64,000 nt of DNA from Parus major (Eukaryota > Chordata > Aves > Passeriformes > Paridae). Where the stretch lies: positions 23,934,847-23,998,846 of the forward strand of contig NC_031771.1 of the NCBI RefSeq assembly GCF_001522545.3, written 5' to 3'. The notes under the pieces are model-generated. The model was not told the DNA's origin. It searched no databases and saw only the letters and a program-made list of their open reading frames with translations. This document shows, in pieces, positions 50,961 to 61,000 of the stretch. Every line of letters starts with the position of its first letter. The stretch's first letter is position 1. The translations under genes and the position numbers were made by a program.

Positions 50961-51103
50961 CACACAGACTCACAGAATATTCTGGATTGGAAGGGACTCA
51001 CAAGGATCATTGAGTCCATCTCTAAAGTGAATGCCCTGTAAGGGGTTCAAACCTACAGCCATTGTGTTATTAGTACCATGTTCTGACCAACTGAGCTTAT
51101 CTC
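50961..51103 (-). mobile_element. tRNA-Ile-derived SINE with CR1 tail (TguSINE1-like)
   Basis: On the minus strand a tRNA-like head (51103 down to 51029) is followed by a CR1 3' tail (51028 to about 50961). The head keeps the shape of tRNA-Ile. It has an A-box region TAAGCTCAGTTGG (51087-51099) and an anticodon loop CTAATAA carrying AAT (51067-51073). A B box, GGTTTGAACCC, lies at 51043-51053, followed by TTACAGGGCAT. The tail reads as the reverse complement of CACAGAATATTCTGGATTGG and AAGGGACTCACAAGGATCAT, the end by which CR1 reverse transcriptase recognises its templates. Such SINEs are transcribed by RNA polymerase III and mobilised by CR1. I recall this structure as TguSINE1 of songbirds. 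Substitutions in both boxes suggest an inactive copy. It is not a functional tRNA gene: arm pairing is damaged and the head runs directly into the tail. Confidence 0.85.
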
Positions 51104-51622
51104 AGCTGCTTCTATTTGTACTGGAAGGAGAATAAAACATCTCTCTAAATGAAATATTGCATGCTTATTACAGCAGTGTCTTGACAATAGAGATTCAGAC
51201 CTCTTCAGGAGGAGGGAAACCAAGTTCAAGTTACGACAAGTTACCACATCCTAAATGTTTTACCAAAAGCTCTAGAGAAAACCCAGAAGCATGAAGATTC
51301 TGCTATGTAAGTACAAATAGAACTCATCTCCTTGAAAAGAAGCAGTTACTACATGATCAGACCTGCAACTTTTGGAAGTTTTTGATTTTTGTTGAGAATT
51401 TGCACCCAAAATGGAAGGATTATATTTCCATGATGGCTTACAAAACAAAGGACATAAACAATCCAAAAGCCCCCAAACCATCTTAATCCATTTCCTGTAT
51501 GGCAGTACTAAGGAAACATAAACTTAGATCTTCAAAGAATTCTTGGAGATTTTAACGTCAAGAGGTTGTGTTGAAGCACAATAGCACCCATTCACTGCTT
51601 GAAAGAAAGATCATTCATTATT
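51104..51622. other. Unique spacer between two CR1-derived insertions
   Basis: No gene or repeat recognised. The ORF at 51272-51481 (minus, 69 codons) has no domain. The stretch is notable only for lying between minus-strand retroelements. Confidence 0.5.
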
Positions 51623-51858
51623 CACATAATCACAGAATCCTTTTGCTTGGAAAAAAATCTAGACCATGAAATCCAGCTGTTAACCAAGCACTGCCAAGTA
51701 CGACTAAACCATGACCCCAAGTTCCACATCTACACATCTTTTAAATACCTCCAGGGTTGATGACTATGACTTCCCTGGGTACTGTTCCATTGTGTTCCAG
51801 TGCTTAACTGGTGGAGAAATAATTCCTGATACGAAATTCATTCATCCTAAACTCAGAG
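51623..51858 (-). mobile_element. CR1 LINE 3' end, 5'-truncated
   Basis: Reads as the reverse complement of a CR1 3' region: CACATAATCACAGAATCC at the 3' terminus, then GCTTGGAAAAAAATCTAGACC, then CTAAACCATGACCCCAAGTTCC. These are followed by ACCTCCAGGGTTGATGACT, TCCCTGGGTACTGTTCCA and AATAATTCCTGATACG. The order and wording follow avian CR1 3' UTR plus the end of ORF2. About 235 bp remain, with many substitutions and no open frame of note. Confidence 0.88.
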
Positions 51859-52007
51859 GGTGCATCCTTGAACATAGGCCTCTTTGAAAGTGCTGTGCTT
51901 ATAGCCTCATGCTTTTTGTGCTTTTCTTGATATAACAGGAATGGGGAAATTACTGAGAAAATGGAGAATATAATGAATCTAGAAGTTAACATGGGAACTC
52001 ACGCTCT

Positions 52008-52113
52008 TCACAGAATTACAGAATGGGTCAAATTCAAAGGGGCTACCGCGGTGCAACTTCATCTGGTGCAACCTCCCTGCACAAGCAAGGTTATCCTAGA
52101 TCACATGGTACAT
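52008..52113 (-). mobile_element. CR1 LINE 3' end, very short
   Basis: Begins with TCACAGAATTACAGAATGGG, the reverse complement of the CR1 terminal repeat, and continues through CAAATTCAAAGGGGCTACCG, CATCTGGTGCAACCTCCCTG and ACAAGCAAGGTTATCCTAG. This is a different CR1 subfamily wording from the copy at 51623, so it is a separate insertion. About 105 bp are retained. ORFs across it (51961-52158, 52023-52250) are not genes. Confidence 0.85.
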
Positions 52114-55100
52114 GCACCCAGTTTCTTTTTGCTAAAAAGCAAAAGATATGTAACATAGAAATTGTAAAAAGGAAGATATGTAAGCAGGTTCTCTTTCCAA
52201 AGCTCTGGAAAAATATAATCATTAAAAAGAGGACATTATATATTTACTAACAATTTTTTCTCTTGTATTTGCAAAACCAGTTAATGGCCCCAGCCTAGTT
52301 TTGTCAGAGTGCCAAAGTCCTAAGTTTTTTTACAATCTGCTCACAGTGAATAGAAAATTTCAGGACATAGAACTCCATAAAACAACATCCATATCCCTTT
52401 ATATATATGTAAGCCCTTAAAACAAAAACACAGTCATAGTTATCAGACTATTTCCTACAGGTATTAACACTCATATATATCATCAAGTGAGTAAAGCTTA
52501 TATAAATCATGAGTGAGCATCTCAGTCCCACCGTCATGGTTTAATCCAGGTCTTAAGCTTCTGAGGGAAGAGAAATATTCACTCAAAGGTTATTTCCATA
52601 TCTGTCAGTCTCCTACATAGATGACATTACAGGTGGTAAAATATGCTCTTCTGAGCAGACAAAATAAAGGGAGGTCCTGTTAGAAAGTTAGCTGGTAAAG
52701 TTAAAAAAATTACTTGATATTTGCTGCAGAACAAACTTGTGTGCAAACATTGTTAAGCAAAATAAAAATTCTCTGAAAGTTCACACTCATAGTAACTTAT
52801 TTTTTTAGTAAATAATAATAATAAATACCAGTTACTGAAAGTGCCAAAATTTTTTTTAATTATCCTTAAAAATGGAATGAGGGATCCAGAAACACTTTCC
52901 TATTGTTAGATCTATGATGGAGCCAAAAAGAGGAAGGAGGGAAACTTAATGCAAGTTCAAAGTGAACTTGCAGCAGGCCATCAGTTGGGGATTTAGGAAA
53001 AAAGTGGTAACTAAGTTTACTACTAGGGCTGGATGAAAGCCGATTTTTCATTCACTTGATAATAGTGCTGTTATGCTATTATGTTGTTGTTTTTTTCCTG
53101 AAGTAAGATGAAAAAGCAAAATAGCAAACATACTTTTCACAAAATGAAATTCAAAAAACAATTAAAATATTCTTTTTTTAGTCGATCTATCATTATCATT
53201 TATGATATATCAATTATATCAATAAATTATTGCCTTGTCTCCCTCTCTCTAGCTCAAGTGTTTGTTTTATAATTGTCAAAAACATCTTGACAAAAAAGTT
53301 CCACAACCAGCATTTAGAGTTGAATCCCCATCTTATGGGATTATCTCTCTCTTCAATATTTAAGACATTTTAGATGGGAAATATTGGTAGGAAAATTTAT
53401 TGATCCATTGTATGTAAATGTGAAAAAAAAATATACAATTCTGCTGGTCTCATACTATTTGTAATTAATTATACCATGTAAATTAGTTCTAAAGTATAGA
53501 CATTTGATTTTGAAATAGAGAATTTATTTACCCATGTTTAAAAACTAGGTATTCCCCTAATTAATACAACATAATTTAAAAGCTAAGTTAAAGAGGATTT
53601 TCTGACTGGAAGTTGTTGCCCTTACTGGTGAGACATAGCACAATTCCTGCAGCAAATAGTAATTTTTTTTTCTAGCTGCATATTCAGTCAAGCTGAGATC
53701 AAACATCATGATTATTTTTGGCAAAAGGAACTCTGAAGCTTATTGAATTATTCTGCAATATTACTTACTGTTTGGCTTCTTGGGACTGTGCACTGTTTCT
53801 ACTCAGTACTCAGCTGGAACCACTTTCCAGGAATTTCACTGAAAGATTTTATTGCCAGTTTAATCTCTATTTCTTTCCTTTTTCTTGTTCTCCTGTGATC
53901 CTGTTTTCCACAATAAATTATTTAATTTTTTTTTTATTTTTAATCTGTGTAGCAGAGATTCTATGACCAATCAGAAGCACCACAATTGTTCTTTGTATAG
54001 GGATCTATACCTGTCTCTCAGGGGTGGATATTAATGCCATGTCTGGGAATAACCTTATGTTTAGATTTGCTGCTTTATGAATTTGGCTGTATTATACAAA
54101 AGGAGAAATCATTGGGTCCCCTTATACACAGCCTTACCTAATGCTTAATGTTTAAAGCAAATGTCTTTTTTTTTGTTTTGTTTCCTTGTGTCATTCCTTT
54201 TCATGTATTTCAAATCCACAGTATCTGTTAGATATATTTTTATGGCAGAAGTTAATTTCTCCTCTGATAATAGACAGTAAAAACCTGAGCTTAGTTCCTC
54301 AGTTGATCTGTTTACAGTTTATTTGTAACACTGAAAAACCAGTGTTTATAACCCAGAGGAACTGCAGATAGAATTAAGTTGGGTGTCACCCTACCATTTT
54401 GATACTGGACAGTATTTGGTGAAAAGATGGGACAGATGGCTATTTTGCAAGCTACCACATCAAAGCATAGTGGCTTTCCTCTCCACTGTCAAAAGAAGCT
54501 GATGGGAATTGGGGAATGATAGACAGTATTCTGTTCAGGCCTTTTAAATTTGGATAGTCTCAACCTATTCATAAAAGAAGAATATTGTGACCACATGTTT
54601 CATCTGTCCAATATTTAGTTTTAAAATCATGTGATGCTACATACACACACAGGCTGCCTTCATATATCCGGGAATTGCCAGTGGTCATAAAGTAATAACA
54701 TTTTTCTTACTCTAAAATACCACATCAGAAGAGCCTGACTGCAGCTTAACAATAACTAATCTGCTTTTTTATTCTTAGAAAAAAATTGCTGGGAGTTGTG
54801 AGATACTCTACTTTTAGTTCTATTAAAGTGGATTTTTCTATCATCTATATTTACTTTGCTACAATGCTGATCTGTAGCACTACTGAAACATGTTCAATTA
54901 CAATAGTGAATAATAATTTATCATAGTCTCATTCCAAAATAAATGAATAGTCAGATAAAATCCCAAAGGTCAGGGAACAAAGTGAAACAGACCACCTGGT
55001 CCTGGAGCTGCGTAGGGGGAATGGTCTCTCAAGGAGATACACTTAAGGTGGGGAAAAGTTATTTGTGAACTGATCACTAGGACATGATGCTGTTGTGATG

Positions 55101-57076
55101 CATATGATGTTGATACTGCTAAGATTGGAGATGAAAATGAGTCCTAACAGTGTGAGTTGGTGAATCTGGATAGATTTGTAGAGATACCAAAGAATATGAA
55201 CACAATCCAAGTTTTAGATTGTTTCTGTGCAAATTTGCAGCATCTGCTAGAATTGGTACAAGTCCAAAGACTGAACTGGATTCTAGTCTGGTGCCCATTT
55301 CTTGAACCAAATGAGATGGGATTGACAACAAAAATCTTATTTGGAGGGGAAAAGGATATCTTCTGCCATTAATTTGTACATGCTGTACCAAAGCTGAGCA
55401 CATAAGCAGAACTTCATTCCACCTTTACAACCCCTCTTTCCTGATTCCAAAACAATGAGGAAATTCAGACTTAAACTAATGCATCTCTGACATAAACTAA
55501 TGCAGTTACAGTGCTACCTTTTGGTTTTGTTTCTCACTATGAATGTTGTTTTTGTGGACAAGCCTTAGCTAAACTGTTTCTTTAAACACACCATCTCTCT
55601 GGCCCTACTCTGACCTGAATTTTAGGTACAGAGCTCTCTTGCTAATGCTATGCTATTTAAGTGATCCTTGTGCTGGGGCAAATACCTAGTGTCTTACTAT
55701 CTATTTCTGGATGCAGACCAGATGATAGGGGTTACAATAACATCACCACAGGACACCTTCCTAAATTATTGCAGAGTAGATGGCAAGAGAATTAGATTGT
55801 CCATTTTGGGAAAAGAGTGCCTTTGATTTGAAAAATTTCAGAGGGAACCCAACTTAGTTATTCATTTCAAGAATGGCTTGTTCCTGGAATGTGTGTGTGC
55901 TGTTCATGCACCAGAACATGATTCAAATATCAAGTCAGTGTGTGGTTTGAAGTATTTTCTCTATCTCAGGGCTGGACATGCTGGGGTACTTGCTGGTGGT
56001 TATTATCTGTAATCTAAGTCAGACTTCAGTTGTGCAACTACTGACAGGGAAGTAACCTTTCCTTCCAGCTCTATGTAACTCTACAGTTACAGCAGTGACC
56101 TTGCAAAACAAAGGTGATTAGCTTGTCTGACCTTACAAGCCACATGTGAAATCCTTATACGGCTGAGCTCTTTTTGACTTAATATGCAGTCTAGAAGTGT
56201 GGCAAAGGGTGATGGGTGCCCCAGAGCCCATTTCACATTCACCACACCAATTGGGAGTTTGGCCAAGCCCCAGCCTGACCCAGTGATAGCAGTGTCTGCT
56301 GGCTCATTTCCTCCTACCAGTGACAAATTGTCTGTTCTCCTGCTGGTCTTTGCTGATCACACGTTCTTGTCTCAGCACAAATGTTACAACTGAATTGCTT
56401 GCAAGCCAGATGTGGCCTGTGGACTACAGGCTTGCCACCCTGGTTCTATGGAAGAGGAAAAAGTAGTCTGTGAGAAAAGGAAGTGCTTTTCAGGGGTTGG
56501 AAAAACATTTTCTCTTCTGCTAAAAGCACAAATGTAAAAATATGTACCAAACTTCCAGGGAAATAGAATTGTCAAAATAGTCATTGAACAGAAATGTACG
56601 AATAGGTGTGTGTCAATATTATCCCAATACTGCCTTTGATTTGATGGCATAATTTTATATTAAAATATATTAAAAATACTTTAAATTTATACAATGTTTT
56701 ATACTTTATAGTATGTATAGACTATAATGAATATATCACTTAATGAAAATTTTAAATCTTGTAGTAAAAACATATTATCTGGAAAAGAATTACTAAAGGG
56801 CTAGTTGTCTTTGTCTAGAAATTTCAATATATTCCCAGTCTGTATCTATACATAATTTTGTTTATTTTGCACTATCTGCCACCTGTGTCCTAATGAAAAA
56901 CGAGTGATAAATGCTTTTCCTCTGAAATTTTAACACAATTACATTCTTCTTCCAACAGGGAAGAGAAAGTCTTGCACTATATTTTTTTTCCATCATACAC
57001 CTTTTTCTTTTTTACTTTCTCAACTTTCTATACTGCATCTCTCAATCATTTTTCGTCTTCCAATCTCCAAAGAGAT
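52114..57076. other. Unique noncoding sequence
   Basis: No gene recognised. AT-rich stretches with AAT units lie at 52810-52830. A sequence at 52535-52549 resembles the first bases of the LTR family seen at 33654 but is too short to call. Overlapping ORFs on both strands at 55119-55403 and 56087-56393 have no recognisable motif. A possible hAT terminus is listed separately. Confidence 0.5.
56405..56443. mobile_element. Possible hAT DNA-transposon end (remnant)
   Basis: The segment CCAGATGTGGCCTGTGGACT followed by ACAGGCTTGCCACCCTGG resembles the terminal inverted repeat region of some vertebrate hAT elements, with the pattern 'ggcc(a)gatgtggcccgcgggc..tgcccaccCCTG'. Only about 40 bp match and the opposite end was not found, so this rests on one short motif. 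It may equally be chance. Confidence 0.25.
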
Positions 57077-57127
57077 TTTTGTCATGTAGTTAATACCAGC
57101 TTCTCTGGTATTAGCTACATGACAATA
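57077..57127. repeat. Strong inverted repeat / hairpin
   Basis: Arms 57081-57098 and 57106-57123 are reverse complements over 18 bp, with one non-complementary pair that becomes G-U in RNA of one sense. The loop is 7 nt, and two further pairs extend the base of the stem. The right arm runs into an AAT trinucleotide run (57124-57138). The stem is shorter than a usual microRNA precursor. It could be a cruciform site, the remnant of a small palindromic element, or a local inverted duplication. Confidence 0.85.
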
Positions 57128-57992
57128 ATAATAATAATAGTAATAGCAGGTGTTGACTTCCATCAGCTTGCAGTTGCTCAAGCAAATGGAATATAATGGT
57201 TTCACAATTTAAAGGTGGAGGGGAGGAGAACAGACAATTCACAAGTTATATTTATATTTTTTAAAGTGTTAAACTTGTGTTGTTCTACTGAAAATTTAGC
57301 AGAGGTATAAGCATATTGAGCTGCTTAAATTCAAGTTCCTTTAGCCATAATGCTCTGAGACAATATATTCCATACTGATAAGATTGTCTTTCTGGCAGAT
57401 TTGTATCTGGGGGAAGGGGCATGGAGAGGACCCTTTTTTCTTGGAGAAAATTATTTATTTTCCAATTAATGTTTCCTTTTTTTAATGATACAATTTTCAT
57501 AAAGTTAATTTTTTTTCCAACCCTGTTTTTGGCACATTTCTAAATTTCATTTAATAATACTGGGAATAGTACATACTGGGAAGGCCAAAGGCAAAGGGGA
57601 GCAATGAGGCTTCACAGAGGGTACTAGCAAACCATTCTAAATTGATTAGGAAGATGAAGGAATTTAACACAATATAGATAAACTCTATAAAGAGAAATAG
57701 TAGCTATAAGAGAAGTTCAAAATGGCAACAGATATAGTCAGCAAACGCAGACTGGAAGATAAGATTGTGTCTGCTACAGTGATAATAGAATACACATTGT
57801 GTAATGCTCAGAGCTAAGTTTTATCCAGACCATCCTCCACCTTCATATACCTGTCCATCTTTAAAGGAACATACTTGTAGATTGATTGTTAGGTATGTAC
57901 ATATGCACATCCACTAAAAAGCTTTTTTAAAGTATATGTAAAATGGAAATATATCATTAATTGTACAATGAGTTCCAAGATGAAAAATTAAT
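57128..57992. other. Unique noncoding sequence
   Basis: Starts with the end of the AAT run and continues as AT-rich unique sequence. No gene, repeat family or conserved motif recognised. Confidence 0.5.
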
Positions 57993-58019
57993 ACACTCAC
58001 ACGCACACACACACACACA
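57993..58019. repeat. (CA)n microsatellite
   Basis: A CA run with two interruptions (CT and CG dinucleotides near its left end), followed by seven A residues. Ordinary simple sequence, probably length-variable. Confidence 0.93.
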
Positions 58020-61000
58020 AAAAAAGCTGTTATAAATGCCATGGCATAGTAGCCATTGCATCATTAAAATTTATTCTTGGAAGATACTTGCTGAAAGTAT
58101 ATATGTTAAATAACTCTGCAGTCTGCCACATATTCATAAATGATTGCTATATACACTTTAATTTACATTGAGGAATAGTACTTCAAATGAGAAAAATGAA
58201 ATAAGCTTTCTTATATACAGAAATAAAAAAATGGGCAAATACTTCTTTAATTAGTGCTTAATGCAATTTTAAAAAGGAACTCAAAACTGAAATAGATTTG
58301 ACTTTATGTACACTGTATCTTAGTGTTATTAAAGTTTGTAAAAATAAAATTCAGAGGCTGCATTTACGAAATATAAAAAAACTGCATTTGATTTGGTGTG
58401 ATTTAGATGTCTAAAGCCAGCTGTAGCCACATCTATTATGGGAATTCAATGTGAAATATTTTCATTACTAATCTGGTGTTGATGGAAATCTTTTATGATT
58501 TTGACATGCCTCAGATTAAAAAGCATTAATATAGTAAGAAGAATGGGTTTATCATTTGTTTCTATTTCTCTACCTGTCTATAAGTGTCTCTGTGCAACTA
58601 TTCTATTAATATCATGACAGCATAATTGGGTAACCAAAGATATCTGCCTGTTTTTAAAAACTCTAATATCAAGGTGAGGCAAACTTACAAACTGTTACGC
58701 CAACAGATACTTTGAGGGAAACAAATCTTAAAGTGTAGAATGTGATATCCATAGGTTGTTTTAGATTAAATAATCAGCATTGATCTGTCTAGTATTGACA
58801 TAAATTGTATCTTTGGCAGCAGGTCTTATAAAAAGCATGAAAATTATCTGATTGAAGATATTTTCTCATCAGAGCAGCAGCCAGTATTTAGAAAGAACAA
58901 TGGATGTTTATTGCTGACCATTCCTATATTTACCAGCCACCTCACCATTTCTGTTGGTACTTCCACAATGACCATTTCCCAGAAGCAGTATCTTTCCAGA
59001 CTGTTAAGTGATTAATCATTTAGCATACATAAAGCAGAGGTTCTCTTTCCAGAAGTTCGCAGTAGTAAAATGTGGAAATATTTTTACTTCATAGAATATA
59101 GTGGAAGTATCTAAAATGTTCTAAACCAATCGCATCTCATCTCTACAAGCAGTGGAGACCTACTTGACAGCATTTTATTTAACAGCCACTGCAATATTTT
59201 GCATGTGATCATTGTGTTCTTCATGGAAATGTGGAAGAATGTGTCCAACTCCTCTCATTCTCTGACTCACACTTCCTTTTTTCCATACTTTCATACTGTA
59301 TATGCCATATCCCATTTCAGAACAGCAGTGAGTGACTTTAGACGTTTCTCAGGGATTATCATGCTACGTGAGCAGCTGTATATCCAAGGCATCTAAAGAT
59401 GCCCCAGAAATGCTTTGTTTGGAGTATCTTGCTGATAAAATGGGGCTGGTGGTACTCCAGGTTGTCTGCTACCTGCAGGATAAGCAGATATGGAAAAGAG
59501 GCAAAACAATAGATTTATTCTTGTTCACAGGAGGAAATCAAAGCAACACACAGTACCTCAAAAACTGAATCTGATTTATGGGCTTGTTCAGTCTCCCTGA
59601 GTTCCTGTTAACTTTGGGAAGTAGGGGGGTAAGATTCATCTACACAGTATATATTCAGCCTCTTTCAGTAAGCAGCTGTTACAAACAGTTTGCTGTTTTG
59701 CTCTGAAGTGTAATTGATTGCAAGAGAAATATAAATCTCTATTTTTACCTGTTACTGAGAAACCAAGACGGGGCCATTTAAGGACACTAATTTATGCAAT
59801 TTAGCTTTTTGCCACATCCATTTATCACAAGTCCAGTGTAGTGGAAAAACTTCCCCTCCTGAATTGTTTTCCTGAGATTTATTGAAAGAGACCTAAAGTA
59901 CTAGAATGTACTTCAGAGATTAGTTCTGTATTAGTGTCTGAGGTTGACTCCAGATGGAGATGAGATGTGGCGTTTTGCCTTGCTTTTAACAGCTTTGCAT
60001 CCCAATGTTGATCTGAGTTAACTCCTCTACTGGTTCCTGTCCTTAAATCTGGCTTTTTCAATTATGAAGTCACGACGTGAGAAAATCACACAAAGTATGC
60101 CCCTAATTAGGCACACCCTTTTGCTGCCATGCTTATATGGATGGTTTTAGTGATGCCATATACAATGTTGCTTAATGTGCTTGTTAATTATTATCTCAAC
60201 CTGTAAACAGAAGATGACTAGTTCTATTGTATCCTCTATCTGCAAAGTGGAGGGTTTGTGTAGGCAGAGAATTTGGCCCTAAACCAGAATATTTATTTTT
60301 TTTTTTACTTCTAAAACTGTCAGGAAAACATTTGCATATTTTCCCTGCTTTCACAATGTCCAGCACAATGAAACCCCCTTTTCCTTAAGGCAGTGTCTTG
60401 ATAGAAATATTAAATAGAAATAGAAGTACAAGACTTTTCAAAGATTGTATGACCAGTACAAGCACTCTCTCTGCCTGACAACATTCAGTCACTTGCAGAT
60501 AACTGCCTTGACTTTGAAAATATAATAGAAAAATAGCCTTGTTTTCTGGTTGCTCCATGAGCTGCTGTATTCCAGTGGCCCTTTCTCACCTTAATTTCAT
60601 CCTTCTCCTAGTATAAATCAAATTTTCTTGCTCAGGCACCATCTTATCTTTGGCTTAAAAATTCAATTCATACAAGAGACTTTGCATAGCTTATATCATA
60701 AAGGCCTCTCACAGACTCCAGAGCTACATACTGAAAATATAATAAGATTGGAAAAGTAGAAAAACATTCCTGCTTGACATAAGATGAGAAAGTAAGAACT
60801 TACATTTTCATCCTCCAACATGTTTTTATGAAGTGAAAAGGTCTTTTGTTATGTTTCCTTCCTCTGCATTGCAAAACTGTTCAGAAATTGTCAATACATG
60901 GGCACAATATTCTCCCGTTTTTGCCCAGGAAGAATGATCAAAGAATGTAGTAATAGTTTTTATGTTCTGTAATCATTCTCTTCTTAGAGTGAATCTTAAT

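Noticed and set aside
51029..51103. tRNA-Ile gene
   Set aside because: The head of the SINE resembles tRNA-Ile, but the stems and both boxes carry substitutions and the sequence runs straight into a CR1 tail.
52535..52549. Start of an LTR (TCATGGTTTAATCC)
   Set aside because: About 14 bases resemble the edge of the LTR family at 33654, but nothing after them continues the match.
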